This document shows, piece by piece, positions 9,987 to 17,168 of a stretch of 64,000 nucleotides of DNA. The DNA is taken from positions 124,001 through 188,000 of the forward strand of contig NZ_FPKR01000001.1 in assembly GCF_900119825.1 (NCBI RefSeq). The letters are read 5' to 3'. Origin of the DNA: Chitinimonas taiwanensis DSM 18899. Lineage in GTDB: Bacteria > Pseudomonadota > Gammaproteobacteria > Burkholderiales > Chitinimonadaceae. Both the position numbers and the translations under genes were made by a program. The notes beneath the pieces are model-generated. The model was not told the origin of the DNA. It saw nothing but the letters and a program-made list of their open reading frames with translations, and searched no databases. Each line of letters starts with the position of its first letter. The first letter of the stretch is position 1.

Positions 9987-12242
9987 ATGGAAATTTTAAA
10001 TATTTTATTCGTTGTCGCCATACTACTCTACTCCAGTTATAGCGCCATCACTTACATTTCCCGTCGCAGGCAAAACAAGTCCCAATTACGAGATTTCCAC
10101 GCAAAGAGCCAACCAACTCGCAAACTAAGCGAGGAAGAACATGCACTGGTTCAACCATTTCTGGTCAGTCCATCGCACCCCAATAAACCAGCCCAATTAA
10201 AAGATCAAAACGTTTACCTGCTGGAGGGCGAATTTATCAGCCATGGCATCAGTTACGGAAACGGTGCCAAAACGCTGCACGACACAATAGCTGGGGTAGA
10301 CGTTCTTCTTCCCTATGATGCGCGCAGTTTCATCGGTCGCTTCACCAGCGCAGAAGTTGTATTTACTGATAAATATGCAATTGTTATCTCCATTGAGGAC
10401 CATTTCAATTTGGCAGAGGGGAAAAAGCGTCTCCACGCGCAGCAAGTAAGCCATCAGCAATGGGAGTATGGCGAGGAGGGGCAAATCGCCGATATGGAAA
10501 ATTCCACGCTTACCGAAAGAAATATTCTGGGCGGTGGGGGCGCCGAGCTTGCCAAAGAAATGCGGCAAGTGCGCATACTTTCACAGCGTGAGGAAACAAA
10601 CTCAGAGATTATCGCGCGCAAAACCCCTGGCTTTGGCATCATTGCTTCCCTCCTTCTACTGTGCGCTTATGCTGCATTAATATATGGTGCAACAAATGGC
10701 TCGGAGATGCTATGGCTTGCCGTTAGCAGCATATTTACCATCGTTGCGATTTACCTCATCTGGCGACCGCGCGTAGCGTCTAAGCCAGAAAAGGTAAATG
10801 AGGTGGAAGGAACCTTAAACTTGGTTCAGATACAGGACCCAGCCAATACCGCCCTCGTGCATACGCAGTTATTCCTAGGGGATAAAATCCCCTTGCAACT
10901 ACCGGACTCCTGGCTAGCGCATATTCGTTTGGCACCTGATAGCGTGGTCAAACTGGCCTTGCGGGTCTCAGACTATTCCGTGCTTAGCTTCAATAAGACA
11001 TTTTCGGTTGATAATGAAGTACGCCGTTTTCCCCTGATTTTCTGGGGGAAACATCTGACGATTGCAATCGTTGGCGCAGGCATGGTCTTATTCATGATTT
11101 TTGTAAATGACGAGATAAAGTCAGATATTACGCAAGTACAGTCCGTTCTTGCTTCAAACAAGCAATATCAATCTGATTCTGCGAGCAATACGCTTAAGCA
11201 TCCACCGACACTGGGTTCAATGGTTGAACTGAATACCCAGGTGCGCTGCACAGTGGACGATAGCCTCAATCAACAGCCAGGCGAGATCAATTGCGGCAAG
11301 CTACGTTGGGGTGGCAGGGCGCTAGCGCCCCGCACGGTTAGCGTCGATGCCGCGCTATTGGCTTTTTACGATGGCAGCGCCATACAGTCAGAGAAGAATC
11401 ACCAAGCCAGCCTGATGCTACAAATGCGCCAGATGAGCTTAAGCGGGCGCTATGACCCTTATGTCGCCCCCCCCAGCATTTACAACATCACCAATCTGAG
11501 TGCGCTGGTGATCGGCATTGAGGAACAGTGTGCAGCCAACAAATCTGCGCTGCAGGAAGCTTGTAGCAAGCTCAAGAACTTGATGGGTGAGGAGCTGGTC
11601 GTTGATGCGAGTAATGAAGCCATAGGTTGGGAAAAGCTACTGGCGCAGTCGATCAAAGATGCCGCCAGCGGTGAGCATATTGCGTTACTCAGAGAGTCGA
11701 CCTTGATTTCCTTAAGGTCAGCAGCACGCAGCATCGCAGAAGCGCAAATTCATGACAGCTATAAGCAGGCATTTCTGCAGCTGCAGCAAGGTCAGCAAGG
11801 CGCAGTCATATTGAATGTCGACCCTGGACAAGCTAATCAGATCAAGCAAGCGAGCTTGGGCTTGAAGACCCTGTCGATTGAAAATGAAGGGGACGCAGCA
11901 GCGCCGGCGCTACTCGATGAGATACGCGGCGACTGGCTTAAGAGTTGGGAGGCTTATGGTCGCATAGCGCAAGCCGATAATCTGCAGGCACTGCGAGTAA
12001 AAGGATTATTGGTTGGTATGGAGCAGGCAAAAAATGGCGACCTCATTCTTGAGCTCGACCCTTATCGCACGCCCGACAATGTTATGCGCGCCGTCCTAGC
12101 TGTCGTCGCTCTGCTTTTGGGGCTGCTGTTAATGCTTGTGCACGGCACATGCTGGGGGGTCAATATTTGGCGTGCCAACAAGCGCGCCAAAGCCATCAAT
12201 CTTTATTACGCACAGCAGGCCAGCGCGAATAGTCGCTTTTAG
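9987..12242 (+). CDS. IgaA (UmoB/YrfF)-family inner-membrane protein
   Basis: In enterobacteria IgaA is an essential membrane brake on the Rcs phosphorelay. This 751-residue product resembles it throughout. It has one N-terminal membrane segment followed by an RKLSEEEHALVQPFL-type stretch, a central pair of segments near 212-260 and a fourth near 355-375 preceded by DNEVRRFPL. A periplasmic domain has four cysteines in two pairs (421/436, 515/526), as in IgaA, and a last segment lies near 701-725 before LYYAQQ. Start: an ATG at 9987 with AGGA 13 bases upstream, preferred to a TTG at 9933. The gene is clearly AT-richer than its neighbours. No rcs gene is in the window. Family assignment rests on remembered sequence features. 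Confidence 0.8.
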   Translation: MEILNILFVVAILLYSSYSAITYISRRRQNKSQLRDFHAKSQPTRKLSEEEHALVQPFLVSPSHPNKPAQLKDQNVYLLEGEFISHGISYGNGAKTLHDTIAGVDVLLPYDARSFIGRFTSAEVVFTDKYAIVISIEDHFNLAEGKKRLHAQQVSHQQWEYGEEGQIADMENSTLTERNILGGGGAELAKEMRQVRILSQREETNSEIIARKTPGFGIIASLLLLCAYAALIYGATNGSEMLWLAVSSIFTIVAIYLIWRPRVASKPEKVNEVEGTLNLVQIQDPANTALVHTQLFLGDKIPLQLPDSWLAHIRLAPDSVVKLALRVSDYSVLSFNKTFSVDNEVRRFPLIFWGKHLTIAIVGAGMVLFMIFVNDEIKSDITQVQSVLASNKQYQSDSASNTLKHPPTLGSMVELNTQVRCTVDDSLNQQPGEINCGKLRWGGRALAPRTVSVDAALLAFYDGSAIQSEKNHQASLMLQMRQMSLSGRYDPYVAPPSIYNITNLSALVIGIEEQCAANKSALQEACSKLKNLMGEELVVDASNEAIGWEKLLAQSIKDAASGEHIALLRESTLISLRSAARSIAEAQIHDSYKQAFLQLQQGQQGAVILNVDPGQANQIKQASLGLKTLSIENEGDAAAPALLDEIRGDWLKSWEAYGRIAQADNLQALRVKGLLVGMEQAKNGDLILELDPYRTPDNVMRAVLAVVALLLGLLLMLVHGTCWGVNIWRANKRAKAINLYYAQQASANSRF

Positions 12243-12293
12243 TCCAATCTGAGCCTGTCCATTCTCATGAGAGGTACAGGATCAACGCCAGCC

Positions 12294-12328
12294 GCTAACA
12301 GACTACTTTAATCAGGCAGTTTGTTAGC
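12294..12328 (+). terminator. Hairpin downstream of the IgaA-family gene
   Basis: GCTAACAGACT and AGTTTGTTAGC form an 11-base inverted repeat with one mismatch around a 13-base loop, 50 bases after the stop. There is no clear T-tract, so termination is only likely. It would separate this gene from creD, which has its own putative Cre-tag. Confidence 0.4.
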
Positions 12329-12359
12329 TATCAGCTGGTTTAGACGACCCCAGCACCAC

Positions 12360-12374
12360 TTCACACAAGTTCAC
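12360..12374 (+). promoter_or_regulatory. Cre-tag-like direct repeat upstream of creD
   Basis: TTCAC-N5-TTCAC, two perfect direct half-sites, lies 67 bases before the creD ATG. The E. coli CreB tag (and the Aeromonas blr-tag) is TTCAC-N6-TTCAC, so the spacer here is one base shorter. Position and sequence make it a strong candidate CreB operator for creD. Confidence 0.6.
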
Positions 12375-12441
12375 ATACAGCGCATCAGGCACGCATACAG
12401 GCTGGGCAGACTGGCTCCCGTTCAAACCCAGGGAGGAAAGC

Positions 12442-13782
12442 ATGTCCAAATATCTGCTGTGGAAACTGGCCGGCATGGCCGTATTGATATTGCTGCTGTT
12501 GATACCGCTCGGCATGGTCGACGGCCTGGTCAGCGAGCGGCAGGCCTATCGCGAGCAGGCGATTGCCTCGATTGCCGATGGTGCGGCTGGTGCGCAGACG
12601 GTGAGCGGGCCGGTGTGGGTGTTGCCCTACCAGCAGCGCGTGCTGGAGCCGGTACCCAATCAGCCTGGCCAGCAGCGTGAAGTGTGGCGCGAGGGCAGCG
12701 TGCGCATGCTGCCCGACACCCTGTCCGTGTCCGGCCGGCTCAATACCGCCAGCCGTCAGCGCGGCATCTACCGTACCCAGGTCTACCGCACCGAACTGAC
12801 CCTCGCGGGCCAGTTCGTCCTGCCAGCCAATGCTGGCCTGCCCAGCGATGCGGTGCTGCGCTGGGGTCAGCCCTATCTGAGCGTGGGCCTGGCCGATGTA
12901 CGCGGCATCAAGGCCAGCCCGGTCACCAGCTGGGGCGGTAGTACAGCCAGCTTTGCGCCTGGTGCCCGGCTGAAGGCGCTCGGTAGTGGCATTCACGCGC
13001 AATTGCCGGCATATAGCGGCGCGGCGGCGCGCGTGCCATTTCACTTCAAGCTGAACCTCGATGGCATGGATGCGCTGCATGTGCTGCCGCTGGGGCGCGA
13101 TAGCGAGGTCAGCCTGCAGTCGGATTGGCAACACCCGAGCTTCAGCGGGCGCTTTCTGCCCGATAGCCGCAATATCGATGCACAGGGCTTCGCGGCACGC
13201 TGGCGTACCAGCTGGTTCGCCACCAATCTGAGCGAGCGCTTCGAGCAGTGCGTGAGCAGCGGTGAGTGCGAGGACTTCCACGCCACCCGCCTCGGTGTGC
13301 GCCTGCTTGAGCCGGTTGACGTTTATCTGCAGACCGACCGCGCGGTCAAATATGGCTTCCTGTTCGTCTGTCTGACCTTCTGCACCTTCTTCCTGACCGA
13401 GGTGCTCAAGCGCATCGCCATCCATCCGGTCCAGTACGCACTGGTCGGCCTGTCGCTGGCGGTGTTCTTCCTGCTGCTGCTCTCGCTGGCCGAGCAATGG
13501 TCGTTCGCTCTCGCCTATGCCTTGGCTGCCAGCGCCTGCGTGCTGCAGAACGCCTTCTATGCCAGCCATGCGCTGGGTAGCCGCTGGCGCGGGCTGGGCT
13601 TTGCTGCGCTGCTGGCGGCGCTGTATGGCCTGCTTTATGTGCTGCTGCGCTCGGAAGACCATGCCTTGCTGCTGGGCGCGCTGCTGCTGTTCGGCCTGCT
13701 GAGCGCGGTAATGGTGCTGACCCGCAAGCTCGACTGGTACAGCCTGTCGAACTCCCCCCGTCTGGTCGAGGAAGAAGCCTGA
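12442..13782 (+). CDS. creD: Cell envelope integrity protein CreD
   Basis: Inner-membrane protein and main output gene of CreBC in other bacteria, where it affects envelope integrity and colicin E2 tolerance. It has 446 residues (E. coli 450). There is one N-terminal membrane helix (6-27), a large periplasmic beta-rich region with the family pattern SGPVWVLPYQQ and later SFSGRFLPDSR, and about five clustered C-terminal helices (300-430) beginning near KYGFLFVCLTFCTFFLTE. RBS: GGGAGGAAAG just before the ATG. Separated from creBC by the ElyC-like and IgaA-like genes. The stop overlaps the next start (TGATG). Confidence 0.93.
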   Translation: MSKYLLWKLAGMAVLILLLLIPLGMVDGLVSERQAYREQAIASIADGAAGAQTVSGPVWVLPYQQRVLEPVPNQPGQQREVWREGSVRMLPDTLSVSGRLNTASRQRGIYRTQVYRTELTLAGQFVLPANAGLPSDAVLRWGQPYLSVGLADVRGIKASPVTSWGGSTASFAPGARLKALGSGIHAQLPAYSGAAARVPFHFKLNLDGMDALHVLPLGRDSEVSLQSDWQHPSFSGRFLPDSRNIDAQGFAARWRTSWFATNLSERFEQCVSSGECEDFHATRLGVRLLEPVDVYLQTDRAVKYGFLFVCLTFCTFFLTEVLKRIAIHPVQYALVGLSLAVFFLLLLSLAEQWSFALAYALAASACVLQNAFYASHALGSRWRGLGFAALLAALYGLLYVLLRSEDHALLLGALLLFGLLSAVMVLTRKLDWYSLSNSPRLVEEEA

Positions 13783-14177
13783 TGCGCCGCCCAGCCCCCA
13801 CGCTGCGCCCGCTCGTGCATGCCGCGCAATGGTGTGGTCTGCTGCCCATGCTGCTGGGCAGCACCATCTTCCTGCTTTGGGTGTGGTCAAGCAGCAGCCT
13901 GCTGCCGGTACTGGGCCTGCTGAATATGGTGCTCGGGCTATGCCTGTTCGGCGGCGGGCTGGGCGTGCTGTATGCGCTGCGCCTGCGCGCCGGCCGGCGC
14001 TGGCTGCCGGGTACGGCCATGGCCTGTGCCTTGCTGCTGGGCAACTTCCCGCTGGCCTGCGCCTACGCCGGCCTGGGGTCGCAGATTGAACTGGCACGCC
14101 AGCGCGCCGCGGTCTGTGCGGCCAGTCAGGCTCAGGCGGAATTCAGCGGCGCGGCCGATGCACGCCGCCGCTGCTAA
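13782..14177 (+). CDS. Small integral membrane protein, creD operon (paralogue 1)
   Basis: An unrecognised 131-residue protein with three hydrophobic segments (about 17-36, 41-66 and 74-96) and a basic, soluble C-terminus. Its ATG overlaps the creD stop by one base, so it is translationally coupled to creD. It aligns by eye with the following gene along the membrane region (LLPMLLGS against WLPCLLGT, LGNFPL against LANWPL), pointing to tandem duplication. Function is unknown; an envelope role is inferred only from the operon. Confidence 0.75.
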   Translation: MRRPAPTLRPLVHAAQWCGLLPMLLGSTIFLLWVWSSSSLLPVLGLLNMVLGLCLFGGGLGVLYALRLRAGRRWLPGTAMACALLLGNFPLACAYAGLGSQIELARQRAAVCAASQAQAEFSGAADARRRC

Positions 14178-14541
14178 GACGCTGGCGCGGCGTGCCCGGC
14201 CACAAGGCTGGGCGCGCCAGCCCTGGCGGCTGCGCTACTGGTTGCGCGCCAGCCGTTTGGCTCGCCTGGCGCGTGCCTGTGCCTGGCTGCCTTGCCTCTT
14301 GGGCACGGTGGCCCTGCTGGGGTGGCTGCTCACGAAATCGCTGATTTTTGCGCTGCTGGGCGTGCTGAGCATCCTGCTCGGAACGGTGCTGACGCCGTTG
14401 GGGATAGCACTGATTCTGCTCTGTTGCTGGCGGCTCACTTGCCGCGCCGGCGGCAACACCCTGTGGCGGAGCTTCTGGTGGCTGCTGGCCAACTGGCCAT
14501 TGAGCTCGCTGTACTGCTGGATAGTGATCGAGGCGGTCTGA
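14158..14541 (+). CDS. Small integral membrane protein, creD operon (paralogue 2)
   Basis: A 127-residue protein with a strongly basic N-terminus (about 35 residues) and three membrane segments (about 41-60, 63-90 and 100-125). The ATG at 14158 lies within the end of the preceding gene (20-base overlap), which sets the start; the reading frame is open further upstream, but only as a shadow. It shares segment order and short motifs with the preceding protein and is probably its paralogue. The role is unknown. Confidence 0.7.
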   Translation: MHAAAAKTLARRARPQGWARQPWRLRYWLRASRLARLARACAWLPCLLGTVALLGWLLTKSLIFALLGVLSILLGTVLTPLGIALILLCCWRLTCRAGGNTLWRSFWWLLANWPLSSLYCWIVIEAV

Positions 14542-14586
14542 GACATGGGCGGGTGACTAAGCGTCAACCCGCCTTGTTGCACATGC

Positions 14587-14775
14587 TCAGGCTCGCTTGG
14601 CGGCGTCGCTACCGGCCACTTGCAGCTGGGTGTGGCTTGCGTAGCTGGCCAGGTCGCGTTCGATATGCTGTTGCGACACCGTGGTCAGGGTATTGATGGT
14701 AATCAGCATGGCAATCGCCACACCGGCAGCGGCGCTGATGCGGACGATCAGGTCTTGGATTTGATGGCTTTTCAT
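14587..14775 (-). CDS. 62-residue single-pass membrane peptide, copy A
   Basis: Starts at MKSHQIQDLI after an AGGAG ribosome site six bases before the ATG. One hydrophobic segment (about 12-28, SAAAGVAIAMLITINTL) is followed by a polar, probably extracytoplasmic tail. It is nearly identical to copy B at 15252-15440, with about six substitutions, mostly conservative. The family is not recognised. A longer in-frame start at 14832 would read through the conserved leader hairpin and is rejected. It could be a small stress peptide or a regulator of a membrane complex; neither is shown by the sequence. Confidence 0.75.
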   Translation of the reverse strand: MKSHQIQDLIVRISAAAGVAIAMLITINTLTTVSQQHIERDLASYASHTQLQVAGSDAAKRA

Positions 14776-14914
14776 TTGCTTCACTCCTGGTGGTGGGTGC
14801 CGTACGGCGGGTTTGCTTGGATGTATCTTCATGCAAACCCCTGGTCACTACCCGGGCAGAGCGATGGCTGACGCAAAGCGCGGTGTGAACGACGTTTTGC
14901 CGCGATGAAATGCA
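14587..14914 (-). repeat. Tandem duplication unit A (gene plus leader)
   Basis: About 327 bases covering the 62-codon gene and about 140 bases of upstream leader are repeated at 15252-15578 with high identity. The leader is conserved as well as the coding part. It includes an inverted repeat GGGTTTGC/GCAAACCC (14809-14816 and 14833-14840) with a 16-base loop, and a second partial hairpin just beyond it. Confidence 0.85.
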
Positions 14915-15251
14915 CGGCCATGGCGTGAAAACCACATCAAACAGTGCGTGAACCGGCCGGACGCAGCAGGCAGCACTGCGCCCAGCAAGCTGCACTAGGT
15001 GCACCCTGAGGCTAGGGAAGGATAAGCAGATAGCCTGCGCAGAGCAGGTGCTGCAGGCTCAGGCAATAGGAAATGGGCGTGCTGGCGGCGTAGCAGACTG
15101 GTCGTACTGCACGGGAAAGACGGGCGGAGAAACGGAAGCGGGGCAAGGACTGCCGGGCAGGATTAGCGCGAGATAAACGGCTGCGACGTGAGGCGGGATA
15201 GTGCGGGGTGACGGGAGCGGCGTGGCCGGCTCCCGCCTGGGGACAGCATAT
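14915..15251. other. Spacer between the duplicated small-peptide genes
   Basis: About 340 bases with no convincing gene on either strand. The open frames here lack ribosome sites and recognisable products. There is no match to either duplicated unit, so this is unique sequence between the two copies. Confidence 0.6.
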
Positions 15252-15440
15252 TTACGCCCGCTTGGCGGCGTCGCTGCCAGCCACTTGCAGCTGGGCATGG
15301 CTTGCGTAGCTGGCCAGGTCGCGTTCGATATGCTGTTGCGACACCGTGGTCAGCGTATTGATGGTCACCAGCATGGCGAGGGCGACGCCGGCAGCGGCGC
15401 TCATGCGGACGATCAGGTCTTGGATTTGATGGGCTTTCAT
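15252..15440 (-). CDS. 62-residue single-pass membrane peptide, copy B
   Basis: Starts at MKAHQIQDLI with AGGAG upstream (CTAGGAGCAAGAGC before the ATG). It has the same hydrophobic segment and the same C-terminus (VAGSDAAKRA) as copy A. Substitutions such as S/A3, I/M13, I/L21, I/V25 and T/A48 are conservative, the pattern expected under protein-level selection. It lies directly downstream of the solute-binding protein gene but has its own conserved leader. Confidence 0.75.
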   Translation of the reverse strand: MKAHQIQDLIVRMSAAAGVALAMLVTINTLTTVSQQHIERDLASYASHAQLQVAGSDAAKRA

Positions 15441-15578
15441 GCTCTTGCTCCTAGCGGTTAGTGCCGTATGGCGGGTTTGCTTGGATGTATCTTCATGCAA
15501 ACCCCAGGTCACTGCCTGGGCAGAGTGATGGCTGACGCAAAACGGGGTGTGAACGACGTTTTGCCACGATGAAATGCA
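15252..15578 (-). repeat. Tandem duplication unit B (gene plus leader)
   Basis: Second copy of the unit at 14587-14914. The leader hairpin GGGTTTGC/GCAAACCC is intact (15473-15480 and 15497-15504). The adjacent CCCAGG/CCTGGG hairpin is perfect here but has one mismatch in copy A. The unit ends 25 bases before the stop codon of the solute-binding protein gene. Confidence 0.85.
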
Positions 15579-15602
15579 AGAGCTGGGTCGAAAAACGCGT
15601 GT

Positions 15603-17165
15603 TTAGGGCGCCAGGTTCACGGTATCGAAACGGAAGCTGCCCAATGGGCTGGGCACGAAACCCTGTACATTGCGTCGCATGGCGAAGGCCACACCACCGT
15701 GCGCCAGGGGCAGCAGCGGCAGCTCATCCCGTACGATGGCCTGGGCCCGGCGATACAGCCTGCTGCGCGCCGCCTCGCTGCCCAGGCCGCGTGCACGCTC
15801 GACCAGCGCGTCGTAGGCAGGATTGCACCAGTCGCTGCGATTGTCCTGATTGCCGCAGCGCAGACTGCTGAAGATCGGGTCGGGGTCGGCGCTCAGCGTC
15901 CAACCTATCAGGGCGGCCTCGTGCTCGTCGGCATCCAGGCGGCGCCGGTACTCGCCCCATTCGAAGCTGATGATCTCGGCCCGCACGCCGACCCGCGCCC
16001 AGTCGGCTTGGATCATTTCGGCCATCAGACGTGCATTCGGGTTGTAGACGCGCGCAATCGGCATCGCCCACAGCTTGATCTGCAAGGCGCCCACCCCGGC
16101 CGCAGCCAATAGACGGCGCGCGCGGTCCGGGTCGTAAGCGGGAAGCGGCAGCTGCGACGTATAGGCCCAGCTGGATGGCGGCAACAAGCCGCGGGCCAAT
16201 TGGGCATGGCCGTGATAGACGGCACGCAGCAGGGCCTGGCGGTCAATTGCCAGGCTCAGCGCCGCGCGTACCGCGCGCTGGTTCAGGGGCGGCTTGGCGG
16301 TATTGAACACTAGCTGGCCGATATTGCTGCCGGCCAGGTTATGCAGCTGCAAATCGGGTTCACGTGCGAGCCTGTCCCAATCGGCCATCGGCAGCATGCT
16401 GGCCGTGTCACATTCGGCGGTACGCAGCTTTTGGCTACGCACCGCGGCATCCGGCTCGATGCGGATCAGCAGCTTGTCGAGCTTTGGCCGCCCCGCCTGC
16501 CAGTACTGCGGATGGCGCACATAGCGCAGCAGGCTGCCCGGCACCTGGCTATCGAACATGAACGGCCCGGTGCCGATTGGCGCGCGTGCCAGCTCAGCCA
16601 ATTGGCCACGCGCCCGAAGCTGACTCAAGTACTCGGCCGACTGGATGGCGGCAAAGGGTTGGGCCAGATGGCGCAGAAAGGGCGCGCTCGCTTCGCGCAA
16701 CCGGATATGCACACCCCAGCGCCCTTCGGCGCTCACCCGCTCCACCAGCGCAGGCAGGCCAAAACTGAGCACATAGGGGAAGATCAGCGCTGGCGATTGC
16801 AAGCGCAGCGCATGTTGTGGGTCGAGCAGGCGCTGCAAGCTCTGCACCACATCGCGTGCATCCAGTGGCCGGCTGGGTGTGAACCACGGCCGGTGGTGGA
16901 AAGCCACGCCACGACGCAGGCGAAAGCGGTAGTCGCGGCCATCGGCGCTGATGGTCCATGCCTCGGCCAGGCCTGGCTGCAGGCGGCCGCTGGCACGGTC
17001 TACCTCGATCAGCGTATTGAACAGCGGTGCACCCACCGCATCATGATCGGGCAGGGTATTACCGATAGCCGGGTCCAGACTGCTCGGACCAGCTTCCGCG
17101 CAGTGGCGCAGCGTAGCGGCGTGGGCGCTCGATACAAGCAATATGCACAGCAAGATGCGCAGCAT
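15603..17165 (-). CDS. Family 5 extracellular solute-binding protein (peptide/nickel ABC type)
   Basis: A 520-residue periplasmic binding protein of the SBP_bac_5 (DppA/OppA) class with a cleavable signal (MLRILLCILLVSSAHA). Family landmarks include LRHCAEAGPSSLDPA at the mature N-terminus, LAEAWTISADGRDYRFRLR, GTGPFMFDS and RAALSLAIDRQALL. No permease or ATPase genes are adjacent, so the transporter partners are elsewhere or the protein works as a stand-alone sensor. It starts three bases after the HTH-citrate-synthase gene, so the two are probably one operon divergent from the TonB receptor. Ligand cannot be read from sequence. Confidence 0.88.
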   Translation of the reverse strand: MLRILLCILLVSSAHAATLRHCAEAGPSSLDPAIGNTLPDHDAVGAPLFNTLIEVDRASGRLQPGLAEAWTISADGRDYRFRLRRGVAFHHRPWFTPSRPLDARDVVQSLQRLLDPQHALRLQSPALIFPYVLSFGLPALVERVSAEGRWGVHIRLREASAPFLRHLAQPFAAIQSAEYLSQLRARGQLAELARAPIGTGPFMFDSQVPGSLLRYVRHPQYWQAGRPKLDKLLIRIEPDAAVRSQKLRTAECDTASMLPMADWDRLAREPDLQLHNLAGSNIGQLVFNTAKPPLNQRAVRAALSLAIDRQALLRAVYHGHAQLARGLLPPSSWAYTSQLPLPAYDPDRARRLLAAAGVGALQIKLWAMPIARVYNPNARLMAEMIQADWARVGVRAEIISFEWGEYRRRLDADEHEAALIGWTLSADPDPIFSSLRCGNQDNRSDWCNPAYDALVERARGLGSEAARSRLYRRAQAIVRDELPLLPLAHGGVAFAMRRNVQGFVPSPLGSFRFDTVNLAP

Positions 17166-17168
17166 CGC

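Noticed and set aside
12385-14097. 570-codon minus-strand open frame
   Set aside because: Antisense shadow of creD and the following membrane protein gene. It is Gln/Ala/Arg-rich with no recognisable domain or ribosome site.
14776-15251. Small antisense toxin-antitoxin RNA between the duplicated peptides
   Set aside because: No plus-strand promoter and terminator pair could be identified. Kept only as a question within the duplication finding.
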